Shown here piece after piece: positions 28,217 to 37,977 of a stretch of DNA of 64,000 bases. The position numbers were made by a program, and so were the translations under genes. The notes beneath the pieces are model-generated. The model ran no database searches. It was given only the letters and a program-made list of their open reading frames with translations, and was not told where the DNA came from. Within the stretch, counting starts at the first letter, position 1, and each line of letters begins with the position of its first letter. The DNA is from CAIRTM01 sp963723235 (GTDB taxonomy: Bacteria; Desulfobacterota; WTBG01; CAIYCZ01; CAIRTM01): assembly GCA_963723235.1 (NCBI GenBank), contig CAVRPV010000017.1:186001-250000 (forward strand). Direction: 5' to 3'.

Positions 28217-31009
28217 ATGAAACACAATAACCTCGGAACAAAAACACTGATATCAACTGTTGCAATGGGCATCGCGTTGCTGCTGCCTTCTATTACCTGT
28301 ACCGCAGTAGCAGAACAACCAGAGCCTGCTTTCACAGAAACAGCTTTATACTCAACAATCATGCCTCAGAACAATGACGAAACCGACATCTACTACCCAG
28401 TCCCTGCTGCCAATGACAGTACTTCGTATACGTTTCCGGTTGCTCTTTTCCTCCAGGGCGGAAGAGTCAACAAAAGTTACTATTCGGAATTTGCACATAA
28501 ACTTGCTGCGTACGGGTTTATTGTGGTTGTTCCAAATCATTATGCTGATTTCACTCTGACGGATCCTGATTATCCAGGCATAGAAATAGATTTTGTGGGT
28601 TTTTTTCCAGAGAATCAGCAGATACCGGATATACTTACTTTCATGAGTGCTGAAAATGATAATGTAGTTTCACCGCTGTACGGAATCATTAACAATGATA
28701 TCCTTGTCTTAGCCGGTCATTCCTTTGGCTCAGCTGTAATAATAGACGCAATACAGAAAACCTGCGAATTTCCTTTGTGCCGTCCGCAAGGCACCACCTT
28801 TTCTCTGCCGGAAGAAGTTAAAGCAGTTGCCTTAACCGGAATAAACACCATTCCCTTTGGCAATCCCTTTGATACTGTAAACAGGCATACTGATAATCCG
28901 GTACCCATGGCAATTATTAATGGTGATCAAGATGAAAACGCTGAATATCATGACACCAAAGACTCCTATAAACTTATTGAAAACCTGCCTAAGTCCCTTG
29001 TTTTTGTAAAGGGCGCAAATCATTACGGTCTTTGTACCGAAAATAATCCCGGTAACCCGAATTATCCTGCAGACCCGCAAAATGACGGGACACCCACCCC
29101 GCAGGAGAATCCACCAACCCTTGATCAGAATATTTCAATAGAAACAACTGCTCGCTGGGCAGCCCTGTTCCTTCGCGCACATGCTTTAAATGATCCAGCA
29201 GCCTTGGAGTATATAAGTACAACAGGCAGGCTGCTTGATCCGAATGTTGAAGTGAGATATGGCGAGGAACAATTAGATTATGAAGTATTATTAGCGCAAG
29301 CATCAGAAATTGATGATGATATATGCGCATATGCGCAAACGTTGTTTGGGGATATAGATGAAACTTCCGGTATTACTGTTGCTGCCGTTAATCCGGGCAG
29401 CGCTTTTACCTCTACAAAAGCAACTGTTGACGGCAGCACAAACACCGCAATCCCCGTTTATATGATTGTGCAGGGAACATCTGATGAGATCTTTAGAAAT
29501 GATAAAATCAACACCATGATTTGGTGCAAAACGCGCATACCAGAAGCAATAAAATGGAACACTGGAATAGATTATACAGAACAGAATGCAGCCGCCGGCA
29601 CATGTAGGCAGGTTAATGAATATATTTATGACATGACTCTGGACATCTTAACAGCCGAACAGAGGGATAGATATATCAATGAAGGCAAGCCCATTATTTT
29701 TACGGATGAGACTATTGTAGGAGAGGGTATAGATTTTTACGCCCTTGACCAGTATAGCCTTATAACGGACATGGGTACTCATTTAAGCATCTCCCCGGCA
29801 TCCCTTGAAAGTGATTTTATCAATTTTGAGGATGATAGGCATGGTGCAAAATACTGTAAAATTATTTCATCACAAAATTTACTGGCGTGGATGCAGGACG
29901 GGGCCTTTAATAATGGCACCAGTTTAACACCGGCAGATTCCTTAACTGATATAACCTGCGATGATATGGAAAATTCAACAGGGAGTTGTTATTTTATAAA
30001 TGAACATTCATCTACATATATGTGTGAAGATTATATCGGGCCTAATTATACTGGAGGAGATAGCGGTACTGCAAAAGCAAAATGTGCCAAACGGTCTGCA
30101 GGAATTTATGTTGATGGAGTTGCATGCGCTGACAGGACGGATACTTCCGGGCTTATAACAGGAATATGTGCAATCAACGAATCTGAGGATGGGGCATATG
30201 CCTGGAGCCTGTATTACCCTGAAGGTAAAAATGATTGTCCTCTTAGATTTTTTACCTGTACTGAAAAATCAAAGGATGATGATCTCCCCGCAATCGGTGA
30301 CGGCCCGTTTGTGGCAGCGGGCTATTGGCCGGTGCTGCCGACATCACCTGAGAACCCCATGGTTCTCAAGAAGAATTACAACGTGTTGTGGACCTTCAGC
30401 GATGATTACGCCTCCTGCACTGATCCGTGTACGCATCGGGCTCGATACAAACCAGTTGACGGCAGCACGTGGACAGATATTTCTGTAAGCACTGATCCTG
30501 ACGGTGGGACGTGGTATGCCACTGCCGAACTACCTGTTTCTCAGCTACAAAACGGCACGTATGTTTTTATGTTTGACGTGACCGACTGCGCGGGTCAGAC
30601 CACGAACTCAAATACATACTATTTCAAGGTTGCGCGCCCAGACAAACCCCCTGTAATCGAACTTGGTCCGTTTGTGGCAGCAGGCCCGTGGCCGCTGCTG
30701 CCGACCTCGCAAGAGAGCCCCATTATCTTGAAGAAGAATTACAGCGTTTTGTGGACATTCAGTGATGATTACGGCTCTTGCGGTGGACTGTGCACGCACC
30801 GGGCTCGATACAAGCCGGTTGACGGCAGCACATGGGCAGATCTTTCTGTCAGCCCTGATCCTGACGGTGGGACGTCGTATGCCTTTGCCGACCTACCTGT
30901 TTTGGAGTTGGAAAACGGCACATATGCTTTTGTGTTTGACGTGACCGACTGCGCGGGTCAGACCACGAACTCAAATACATACTATTTCAAAGTGAACAAG
31001 CCGCTCTAA
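28217..31009 (+). CDS. locus D: exported alpha/beta hydrolase with two shared C-terminal domains
   Basis: 930 residues, uninterrupted. A signal peptide (about 1-32) precedes an alpha/beta-hydrolase domain (about 40-340) with the nucleophile elbow GHSFG (Ser169), an acidic turn INGDQDEN and a His in GANHYG. The layout resembles chlorophyllase/dienelactone-hydrolase-like esterases (FPVALFLQGG, VVVPNHY). Residues about 340-690 are a cysteine-containing region I do not recognise. From about 690 two copies of the C-terminal domain found in loci A, B, C and E complete the protein, in a variant with THRARYKPVDGSTW and DPDGG. Base composition is more AT-rich than that of the neighbours. Substrate unknown. 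Confidence 0.75.
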   Translation: MKHNNLGTKTLISTVAMGIALLLPSITCTAVAEQPEPAFTETALYSTIMPQNNDETDIYYPVPAANDSTSYTFPVALFLQGGRVNKSYYSEFAHKLAAYGFIVVVPNHYADFTLTDPDYPGIEIDFVGFFPENQQIPDILTFMSAENDNVVSPLYGIINNDILVLAGHSFGSAVIIDAIQKTCEFPLCRPQGTTFSLPEEVKAVALTGINTIPFGNPFDTVNRHTDNPVPMAIINGDQDENAEYHDTKDSYKLIENLPKSLVFVKGANHYGLCTENNPGNPNYPADPQNDGTPTPQENPPTLDQNISIETTARWAALFLRAHALNDPAALEYISTTGRLLDPNVEVRYGEEQLDYEVLLAQASEIDDDICAYAQTLFGDIDETSGITVAAVNPGSAFTSTKATVDGSTNTAIPVYMIVQGTSDEIFRNDKINTMIWCKTRIPEAIKWNTGIDYTEQNAAAGTCRQVNEYIYDMTLDILTAEQRDRYINEGKPIIFTDETIVGEGIDFYALDQYSLITDMGTHLSISPASLESDFINFEDDRHGAKYCKIISSQNLLAWMQDGAFNNGTSLTPADSLTDITCDDMENSTGSCYFINEHSSTYMCEDYIGPNYTGGDSGTAKAKCAKRSAGIYVDGVACADRTDTSGLITGICAINESEDGAYAWSLYYPEGKNDCPLRFFTCTEKSKDDDLPAIGDGPFVAAGYWPVLPTSPENPMVLKKNYNVLWTFSDDYASCTDPCTHRARYKPVDGSTWTDISVSTDPDGGTWYATAELPVSQLQNGTYVFMFDVTDCAGQTTNSNTYYFKVARPDKPPVIELGPFVAAGPWPLLPTSQESPIILKKNYSVLWTFSDDYGSCGGLCTHRARYKPVDGSTWADLSVSPDPDGGTSYAFADLPVLELENGTYAFVFDVTDCAGQTTNSNTYYFKVNKPL

Positions 31010-31035
31010 CAGCCGACATGCACGAATGACCACAG

Positions 31036-31064
31036 AAGGCAGGGTCTTGATGGCCCTGCCTTTT
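31036..31064 (+). terminator. rho-independent terminator after locus D
   Basis: AAGGCAGGG, a 9-nt loop, CCCTGCCTT, then TT. Same stem as after loci A and B. Confidence 0.85.
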
Positions 31065-31452
31065 CGTTTCTAATTTCATAGTAACGGAAGTCACGCCGGG
31101 CCTTCCATTATTTTTTCGGAAACACTCCGCAAAACCCAATGACAATAAACGTGATTTTTGACAGACAAAGAGGGAGTCAAATTGAAATCCGATGTTGAAT
31201 TTGGTGGTATGCGCTCTTTGTTTTTCATTAAAAGCTAAGTTATTTTATTTGCTTAGCTTATTACCTTAATGGACTCTCCCTGCGCCACACAATTCAATGC
31301 AGTTCAAAGGCCCTTGAGAGCCGAGGGGATTTCACGCTTTCGGGTCGGCACAAGTTAATACACGATGGCAGGCGTAAAAAAAGCGGCATACACTGCCGCT
31401 GCTGAGCAAGGCTAATATTTGGATTCTCCCGCATTGAGGGATACAGCGTGTA
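31065..31452. other. gap with one inverted repeat, no gene seen
   Basis: Convergent gap between locus D and the M23 gene. AAGCTAAG (31232-31239) and CTTAGCTT (31252-31259) form a perfect 8-bp stem with an AT-rich loop. It could terminate the minus-strand M23 transcript, but there is no clear T-run on that side. Nothing else is recognisable. Confidence 0.4.
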
Positions 31453-32385
31453 TTATCCGCGCGATGAGCGCAGCTTGATATCGTCGCGATTGAGAATAAA
31501 ATTATAGGGGTTCACTTTTTTGCCCTTGTCCACAATCTCGTAGTGCACATGATTGCCGGTGGACAACCCGGTCGATCCCATCAAGCCGATAACCTGTCCG
31601 CGCTTCACCTTTTCACCTTCTTTGACTTTGATTTTTAACATGTGCCCATATGTGGTTTCAAAGCGGGCATCGTGGCTGATAAGCACATTATTGCCGAACA
31701 AACTATCAAAACCCGTATTTTTCACGACGCCGTCAGCAGTTGCAATAATTGGCATACCCTTTTTACCTGAAAGATCAACCCCGCTGTGAAACTGGCTCAC
31801 GCCCGTAAAGGGGCCTTTACGCCAGCCGAAGCCCGAGGTCATCCAGACTTCACCATCCTGAACCGGCATAACTGTAGGACGGAATTTGAGTTTTTCAGCC
31901 ATCTGCGAAAGTTTGCCTTTCAAATCGCCTAAATCGTCGAGCAGGGCATACACCTGCTCATGCAGGGGGCGTTTGTCAACCAAAGTATCAAGCTCAGCTA
32001 TGGGATCTAACGCCTGCATATCATCGGGCTCCTCGGCATCGGAACCGCCCATACCGAGTCTTTCATCGATATTAAAAATTTCATCCCGTGCGTCAATACC
32101 CAGAAAGGCCCGAATCCTTCTCTCCTCACTGCGCGCCTGCTCAATCTTTTTTTCAAGGTATGCCCGCTGCGAGAGCGACTCCTCCAGAACAGCGATATCC
32201 TGCTTGAGGAGTTGATTTTTTATGATTGCCCGACTGCCGCGGGCACCGAAAAAGACCATCAGAATGATACACAGGAAAAACCACAGGATCACACGTTTAT
32301 GGAATGAAAACTGTGCGGTGGTTTTTACGGAGCGCTTTGCCGAAGATGCAGACTGAATTACAAGCGTCAGATGATTTTTTTTCAT
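31453..32385 (-). CDS. M23-family membrane-anchored peptidoglycan endopeptidase
   Basis: Zinc metallopeptidase of the LytM/gamma type that would cleave peptide cross-links. After a short basic N-terminus there is one transmembrane segment (about residues 30-50), then a coiled coil (about 50-90). The C-terminal M23 domain follows, with HSGVDLSG (His and Asp zinc ligands) and GNHVHYEI (HxH). I prefer ATG 32385 (MKKNHLTL), with GAGG upstream; 24 nt further upstream another start is possible. Its N-terminal half resembles the truncated protein at 55.7 kb, next to bactofilin. Confidence 0.9.
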   Translation of the reverse strand: MKKNHLTLVIQSASSAKRSVKTTAQFSFHKRVILWFFLCIILMVFFGARGSRAIIKNQLLKQDIAVLEESLSQRAYLEKKIEQARSEERRIRAFLGIDARDEIFNIDERLGMGGSDAEEPDDMQALDPIAELDTLVDKRPLHEQVYALLDDLGDLKGKLSQMAEKLKFRPTVMPVQDGEVWMTSGFGWRKGPFTGVSQFHSGVDLSGKKGMPIIATADGVVKNTGFDSLFGNNVLISHDARFETTYGHMLKIKVKEGEKVKRGQVIGLMGSTGLSTGNHVHYEIVDKGKKVNPYNFILNRDDIKLRSSRG

Positions 32386-32590
32386 GCTGCCTCGCATCGT
32401 TTCATTCACAGCTCAGGACATAGTGTTTCTGTCATACAAAACAGGTTATTGCAAAATGTCCGTGGGTAGCGTAAAGTTAAACCATAGGAACATGTGAAAG
32501 TCAATTTTTTGTTCGCGGTGATCTTATTTACAGTTTATTTTTAATAAAAAAAGAATAAAAAAATAAAATATATTATAAAGAAAGAATATT

Positions 32591-33460
32591 ATGCATTCAT
32601 CAACATGCCTCCGTTTTGCAGCACGTGCTCTAGCGGCTCTGTGCCTGTGCATAGGCGCCTGTTCCGATTCAAACGAGTACCTGCCCGACACAAAAAAAGA
32701 CGCCGGACCGAACACCCCCGGCATGGTGCTTATACCGGCCGGGGAGTTTGCTATGGGCTCGGACGCACCGGATGCCAACCGGGATGAACAACCGGTTCAC
32801 ACTGTGCTTGTCTCTGCGTTTTATATTGACCGCTGTGAAGTAACCAATGCCGAGTATCGGCGTTTTATCCTGGCGACCGGTCATGCACCGCCGCAGGTAG
32901 AGGCCGACTGGGCCGAACCGTATAACTGGATCGGCAGCGATTACCCGCCCGGAACAGACAAGGACCCGGTCGTGCTGGTCAGCTGGCATGACGCAGCCGC
33001 GTTTGCAGCCTGGAACGGAAAACGCCTGCCGACCGAAGCCGAGTGGGAAAAAGCCGCCCGTGCAGGCATGGCCGGGCGTACGTTTCCGTATGGAGACACC
33101 CTTGAACTCAACCAGGCGAATTATTTTAAATCCTATCTGCGCAGCAAAAAACTGCGACCGGTGGGCAGTTTCGAGCCCAATGCCCTTGGCCTTTATGATA
33201 TGGCCGGCAATGTCTGGGAATGGTGCATTGACTGGTACGGCCCCGGCTATTACCGCAAGAGCGCTGCAAGCAACCCGACAGGCCCGGCACACGGTGAATA
33301 TAAGGTATTTCGCGGGGGTTCATGGAGGGATGATATGAAATTTCTGCGCTGCGCTCAAAGGGGCAAAAACAGCCCCGATTACAAAAGCCCTACGCTCGGA
33401 TTCAGATGTGTGCGCTCAGCTGATCAGCCGGCAACGCGCGACGCGGAATCGGACGGCTGA
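32591..33460 (+). CDS. formylglycine-generating-enzyme (SUMF1)-like lipoprotein
   Basis: 289 residues. Lipoprotein signal with lipobox IGAC at about residues 21-24. The rest is an FGE/sulfatase-modifying-factor domain: MVLIPAGEFAMGSD, FYIDRCEVTNAEYRRF, PVVLVSWHDAAAFAAWNGKR, LPTEAEWEKAARAG, GNVWEWCIDWYG, FRGGSW and GFRCVR. The fold is used both by true formylglycine-generating enzymes and by many other proteins. No sulfatase is nearby, so the activity is open. Its last 37 nt overlap the end of the convergent polyferredoxin gene. Confidence 0.88.
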   Translation: MHSSTCLRFAARALAALCLCIGACSDSNEYLPDTKKDAGPNTPGMVLIPAGEFAMGSDAPDANRDEQPVHTVLVSAFYIDRCEVTNAEYRRFILATGHAPPQVEADWAEPYNWIGSDYPPGTDKDPVVLVSWHDAAAFAAWNGKRLPTEAEWEKAARAGMAGRTFPYGDTLELNQANYFKSYLRSKKLRPVGSFEPNALGLYDMAGNVWEWCIDWYGPGYYRKSAASNPTGPAHGEYKVFRGGSWRDDMKFLRCAQRGKNSPDYKSPTLGFRCVRSADQPATRDAESDG

Positions 33461-34266
33461 CCACTGGTTATGCAGATGGCATCATGAGTGCACTGCGAGC
33501 GGCAACGCAGGCATCTGATGCAGCGCGTGGCATTTGGATCTTCACCATATATCCGATGATCAACCGGACACACCTGCGCGCAGGACGCATCATAGGCACA
33601 CGCGCGCTTCTTGAAACCCAGCTTAAAAAAACTCAAATGGTTGCACAGCCCGTACAGCGTTCCCAGCGGGCATATCACCCGGCAAAAAGGGCGTTTCGAC
33701 ATTGTCATCCAGGTCAGGAATGCAAACAAAAATGCCAGCTTCACCATAAAAATCGGCCCGATCATGGGCCGCAAATTTTCATTCAACAGCATCAGGGGTA
33801 TGCCGGCCTCAAGCGTGCCGGCCGGGCAGATAATTTTGCAGAACCAGGGCTGATTGGTAGCAGCTGCCGCAATGCCGACAATACCGATCAGGATGACATA
33901 GCGCAGGTATTCCAGCCGTCGCGGAATTTTTATTTTTTTCACGGGCAGTTTGTAGAGCATATCCTGCAGAAAACCGAACGGGCATGCCCAGCCGCATATA
34001 AAACGGCCGCCAATAGCTCCAAGCATCGAAATAAAACCAAGAATATACAGGGAAACATAATAGCGGCCGTAGGCCGCAAAAAACTGCAGGGCGCCGATCG
34101 GACACACGAAAAGCGCACCAGGGCATGAGTGGCAGTTGAAGCCCGGACAGGGAAGCAGCTTGAACCCGCCCTGGTAAATTGAGCCCGACAGAAAACCCGC
34201 TAAATATGCATTATACAGGATTGTACTGCATACCTGTGAAAGCCGCTGGTAGAAAGTAACTTTCAT
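33424..34266 (-). CDS. NapH-type membrane 4Fe-4S polyferredoxin
   Basis: Integral membrane electron carrier of 280 residues. Several hydrophobic segments alternate with CxxxCP motifs (FICGWACPFG, FCKIICPAG, FCRVICPLG), the hallmark of the NapH/RdxA/NosR-like family. Two further clusters stand near the C-terminus (CAQVCP and CIRCLRCRSQC). It probably passes electrons from the quinone pool or a reductase to an unknown partner. The small CXXC protein ends 8 nt upstream and is probably co-transcribed. Confidence 0.88.
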   Translation of the reverse strand: MKVTFYQRLSQVCSTILYNAYLAGFLSGSIYQGGFKLLPCPGFNCHSCPGALFVCPIGALQFFAAYGRYYVSLYILGFISMLGAIGGRFICGWACPFGFLQDMLYKLPVKKIKIPRRLEYLRYVILIGIVGIAAAATNQPWFCKIICPAGTLEAGIPLMLLNENLRPMIGPIFMVKLAFLFAFLTWMTMSKRPFCRVICPLGTLYGLCNHLSFFKLGFKKRACAYDASCAQVCPVDHRIYGEDPNATRCIRCLRCRSQCTHDAICITSGQPSDSASRVAG

Positions 34267-34273
34267 TGGGCCT

Positions 34274-34489
34274 CTAGCCGATACCGATACAGTTCAGGCA
34301 GATTACAATCGCGTAGGTAAAAAACATGTTGTGCTCACCGGCAAACAGGCCGCCGAAGAGCATCAAAGCGGCTGCGGCCAGAAAGATTTTAGGCAGGTGG
34401 CGTTTAAATAAAACCATGTCGTTTTTCCGCGGAAAAGCTTTGTCAGTGCGCGTTCCCTGCAGGGGACTTGTGTTTTTCAAGGATTCCAT
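34274..34489 (-). CDS. CD1871A-type CXXC miniprotein
   Basis: Small membrane protein with one hydrophobic segment and the C-terminus ICLNCIGIG, the hallmark I know from the CD1871A family of CXXC-motif proteins, usually next to 4Fe-4S membrane proteins, as here. Two starts are possible: ATG 34489 (71 residues) or ATG 34417 (47 residues, MVLFKRHL), the latter nearer the family size. Function unknown; the two Cys may take part in electron transfer or in maturation of the neighbouring polyferredoxin (inference). Confidence 0.7.
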   Translation of the reverse strand: MESLKNTSPLQGTRTDKAFPRKNDMVLFKRHLPKIFLAAAALMLFGGLFAGEHNMFFTYAIVICLNCIGIG

Positions 34490-34545
34490 GGTAAATTATT
34501 TCAATGGGACTGTACAGCTGTTTTTTTGAAAGACCACGAACATCC

Positions 34546-36288
34546 ATGCGGATTCACATACACATCTCACGACTGCAGACAGCAACGCTGTTGAGCGTAG
34601 CCATCATCGCAATCCTTCCGGCCTGCGCGCCCGCAATCCGCGGCCCCGGCCCGGTTTCCGTTGTTGAAGATCAGGCCAGTAAGGATTATTTTCCCAAAAC
34701 CTCGGAAACATTTTATTATAACCTGCTGGCAGCGCAGCTGAGCATAAACAGCGGGGACTGGACACGCGCCCAAAATTTTTATCTTGACGCCTTGGAGCAG
34801 ACCCCCGACTCACCCTATATCCTGCTACAGTTGAGCAACCTTGCCATAATTCTGGGAGAGCCGGATAGAGCTGAAGAATACTGCGGCCTCGCGCTCAAGC
34901 ATGACCCGCATTTTTTCGAGGCGCGCCAGTTCATGGCCCGGCTTATGGGCTCACGTGATCAAACCGAAGAGGCAATCGCCCAATACCTGCTGCTGCTCAA
35001 GGAGCGGCCCGGCGATGAGGAAACCCTGCTTACCCTGGCAAAGCTCTACGCCAGTCAAAAACAGCCCGAAAAAGCACTGGATGCCATTAACGAGCTCCTG
35101 GCAGCTCATCCGAATTCCGCAATCGCTTTTTTTCATAAGGGCGGAATGTATGCCGACCGGGGAGATACAGCTAAGGCTGAGGCCGCCTACCGGAAAGCAA
35201 TCGAACTTGACCCTGAATTCCTGCCGGCACGAATCAACCTGGCCGATATGTATGAAACCACCGAAAAATTTGACATCGCCATACAAACCTATCAGGAGGT
35301 TGCCGATCTGGTGCCGAACAACCAGCTTGTGCACTCAAAACTTGCGTATCTTTACATCAAAACCGGCAACCTCGATGCCGCACTGTTACACTATCAATAT
35401 CTTCTCGATACCTCTCCTCAATTTGATGAGGACATCGCGTTGAAAACAGGATTACTTTATTTTGAACAGGGGAATTTCGCTGATGCGGAGATACTCTTCA
35501 GGCGCATTACCGGGGAAAATCCCGGAAACCAGCACGCTCAATATTACCTGGGCCATGCGCTTGTAAAAACACTCAAACCTGAAGAGGCCGCGCAGGCTTT
35601 CGAGTCCGTCAAACCTGACTCTGACCTTTTCCCGCAGGCGCGCATACAGCTCGCATTCATCCATAGCCAGGCAGGCGATACGCCCGGCGCGCTGCAAATC
35701 ATACAGGAAACCATTGAACTGAGGCCGGACGATGTATCGCTGTACCATGCCCTGGCGATTGTGCATGCAGAAAAAAAGGACTACCCGCCCGCAATAGCGG
35801 CACTGCAAAAAGCCATTGAACATGACAGCACCTCAGAAGACCTGCTCCTCTATCTCGGGCACCTCTATGAAAAGGCCGGCATGTTCAATGAAAGTATTGC
35901 CGCGATGCGCGAGGTTCTCGCCATCAACAGCAATAATGCCGATGCACTCAACTTTATCGGTTACCTGTACGCCGAGCGCGGCATACACCTGCGCGAAGCC
36001 AGGATCCTCATCAAGAAAGCACTTGCCGTCAAACCTGATGACGGATACATACTGGACAGCCTCGGCTGGGTATATTACAAAATGGAGAGCTATAAAAAAG
36101 CGCTCACATACCTTGAACAGGCGCACCGGCTTGTACCGGATGATCCGACTATCGCCGAGCACCTTGGCGATGTCTATCTGCGGTTGAACAGAACCGGGGA
36201 GGCCCTTGAACTCTACCGGCGAGCGCTTGAACTGGCAGTGGACAAACAGGCTGTTCAGCAAAAAATCAATGATCTCGAGGGACTGTAA
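34546..36288 (+). CDS. TPR-repeat outer-membrane lipoprotein
   Basis: 580 residues. Lipoprotein signal with lipobox LPAC (about residues 20-23), then at least ten tetratricopeptide repeats over the whole length (for example RAEEYCGLALKHDPHFFEAR, KAEAAYRKAIELDPEFLPAR, DALNFIGYLYAERG). I chose ATG 34546; an earlier in-frame ATG at 34504 would put 14 residues before the signal. The next gene is a LolB-like lipoprotein 57 nt downstream, so both probably serve envelope assembly or scaffolding. Exact role unknown. Confidence 0.85.
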   Translation: MRIHIHISRLQTATLLSVAIIAILPACAPAIRGPGPVSVVEDQASKDYFPKTSETFYYNLLAAQLSINSGDWTRAQNFYLDALEQTPDSPYILLQLSNLAIILGEPDRAEEYCGLALKHDPHFFEARQFMARLMGSRDQTEEAIAQYLLLLKERPGDEETLLTLAKLYASQKQPEKALDAINELLAAHPNSAIAFFHKGGMYADRGDTAKAEAAYRKAIELDPEFLPARINLADMYETTEKFDIAIQTYQEVADLVPNNQLVHSKLAYLYIKTGNLDAALLHYQYLLDTSPQFDEDIALKTGLLYFEQGNFADAEILFRRITGENPGNQHAQYYLGHALVKTLKPEEAAQAFESVKPDSDLFPQARIQLAFIHSQAGDTPGALQIIQETIELRPDDVSLYHALAIVHAEKKDYPPAIAALQKAIEHDSTSEDLLLYLGHLYEKAGMFNESIAAMREVLAINSNNADALNFIGYLYAERGIHLREARILIKKALAVKPDDGYILDSLGWVYYKMESYKKALTYLEQAHRLVPDDPTIAEHLGDVYLRLNRTGEALELYRRALELAVDKQAVQQKINDLEGL

Positions 36289-36345
36289 GCAGTGCACTCA
36301 GGTAAGCGCCCCGAACAGTAAGCCTTCGCAGATATCGGATTCAAC

Positions 36346-37146
36346 ATGCACATAAAACCGCTGCTCACGCTCGTATTGTCCGGCGTCCTGCTGTTCCATG
36401 CAGGCTGCGCCGCAGTGCGCACAGCCCCGGAACTGCCGCTGCTCCCGAATCCCGCGGCGTATGTGCAGGCGGCCTTTACGGTGCCTCCGCGCGCTGCCCT
36501 GTCAGGTATCGCCCGCATTACCATCAAAGCTGAAAACACCAGCCGTTCTTATAAAACCGTTTTTGCCTGCAGCTATCCCGATGCGCTGCGGCTTGAAGTG
36601 CTGGGTCTTTTCAATCAGCCCGGCCTGTACGTAAATGCGAATACGGACACGGGCATTACCCTGTGCGTGCCTTCGGAAAACGCCTGGTACCGGGGACCCG
36701 CTACGCCTGAGAGCATGCAGCGCATCAGCGGGATACTGATGGATCCCTTCGATATTGTCCGGACCCTGCACGGCCGCCCGCCCGGCCCCGATCCCTCAAC
36801 AGCACACATATCCTGCACGCAGGACAATGACAACTACGCATGCACACTTGTACATGAGGAAACCGTGCAACAGGTGTGGATCAACCCGATTGTCGGCCGC
36901 ATCACCCGCAGCCTGCTGTTTGAAAACGGCCTGGCCGTGCATGATATCCGCTATCAGGGCTTTCGGCAGCAGGACGGACGCTTCATACCTGAAACAATCC
37001 AGGTGCTCTTTGACCGCTACGCTACCAGCCTTGAAATTAAACTGCAGGATACCCTGACCGATCCCATTGAGCCCGGACAGCTTGCACTGCAGGTACCCAA
37101 AGGCATCGTGCTCTTGCCGATTTACGCTTTTGGGGATACTCATTAA
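36346..37146 (+). CDS. LolB/DUF4292-like lipoprotein
   Basis: 266 residues with a lipoprotein signal, lipobox HAGC at residues 18-21. The body shows the pattern of outer-membrane lipoprotein acceptors: an early sheet SGIARITIKAENTSRSYKTVF, then LRLEVLGLFNQPG, and the end PGQLALQVPKGIVLLPI. It probably helps insert or carry lipoproteins in the outer membrane (inference from similarity of layout). Likely co-transcribed with the TPR gene upstream; pgl is convergent 18 nt away. Confidence 0.65.
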   Translation: MHIKPLLTLVLSGVLLFHAGCAAVRTAPELPLLPNPAAYVQAAFTVPPRAALSGIARITIKAENTSRSYKTVFACSYPDALRLEVLGLFNQPGLYVNANTDTGITLCVPSENAWYRGPATPESMQRISGILMDPFDIVRTLHGRPPGPDPSTAHISCTQDNDNYACTLVHEETVQQVWINPIVGRITRSLLFENGLAVHDIRYQGFRQQDGRFIPETIQVLFDRYATSLEIKLQDTLTDPIEPGQLALQVPKGIVLLPIYAFGDTH

Positions 37147-37164
37147 AACATCGTCAGACGTGCA

Positions 37165-37893
37165 TCAGGGGGCGACAAACCACACGGTCCGGGAACGAGC
37201 GCAGATACGGGCCGCCGGATAGTGCTGCGCAGCGGGACTGTCGGCAAGCACCAGATCCAGCATTGGCTGTTTGTCGCGGCCGCACACGACAAAAAAAATA
37301 TCCCGCGCAGCAACAAGCAGGGGCAGGCTCATGCTGAGCCGTTGCGCAACCGGCATGCCTTCCGGCGCACGGGTCGCGATTACCAGCTCTTCTTCCAGCA
37401 AAGCGCTGTCATCTCCGGGAAACAGTGATGCCACGTGCCCGTCTGCGCCCATGCCCAGCAGTACACAATCAAAGGAAGGAACATGACCGGGCACGCACGC
37501 TCGCTCCCCGAAAAACGCCCTGATATCCCCGGCACTTTTACGGGCTGCCTGCTGCGGATCGATTTCCCCGTACATGCGGTGAATGTTTGCAGGCAACAGC
37601 GGTACATGCTCAAGCAGGCAGGTTCGGGCGAGATAATAGTTGCTGCGCTCGTCATCGGGGCCCACGCAGCGCTCATCACTCCAGAAAACATGCACCTTTT
37701 CCCAGGCGATTTTGTTGCTGAACTCCGGTCCGGCAAGCAGTTCATACATACGGCGCGGGCTGCTGCCGCCGCTCAGCACCAGCGAGCAGCTTCCCCGGTG
37801 TTCAACTGCGCAACGCACAGCTGCGCTCAGCGCATGCGCCGCCGCCCGGCTCAGGCTTTCCGAGTCCGTAAACCGTATCACACGTGGCTGCAT
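37165..37893 (-). CDS. pgl: 6-phosphogluconolactonase
   Basis: Hydrolyses 6-phosphogluconolactone in the oxidative pentose phosphate pathway. 242 residues, DevB/SOL type: LSGGSSPRRMYELLA near the N-terminus, VFWSDERCV, and GMGADGHVASLFPG with the catalytic His. No zwf or gnd is adjacent. An alternative, less likely, is a glucosamine-6-phosphate deaminase-like protein, which shares the fold. Confidence 0.92.
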   Translation of the reverse strand: MQPRVIRFTDSESLSRAAAHALSAAVRCAVEHRGSCSLVLSGGSSPRRMYELLAGPEFSNKIAWEKVHVFWSDERCVGPDDERSNYYLARTCLLEHVPLLPANIHRMYGEIDPQQAARKSAGDIRAFFGERACVPGHVPSFDCVLLGMGADGHVASLFPGDDSALLEEELVIATRAPEGMPVAQRLSMSLPLLVAARDIFFVVCGRDKQPMLDLVLADSPAAQHYPAARICARSRTVWFVAP

Positions 37894-37907
37894 AGTCTCA
37901 CACCCCC

Positions 37908-37936
37908 TTGTGCGGAATCATACGACATGGTACAAT
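37908..37936 (+). promoter_or_regulatory. promoter of the small gene at 37978
   Basis: TTGTGC (37908-37913), 17 nt, TACAAT (37931-37936), 42 nt before the ATG. The -10 matches the consensus in five of six positions and the -35 in four. Confidence 0.5.
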
Positions 37937-37977
37937 AATTTCAAACAATACAGTACACGAAATTTTATAAAGCTGCC

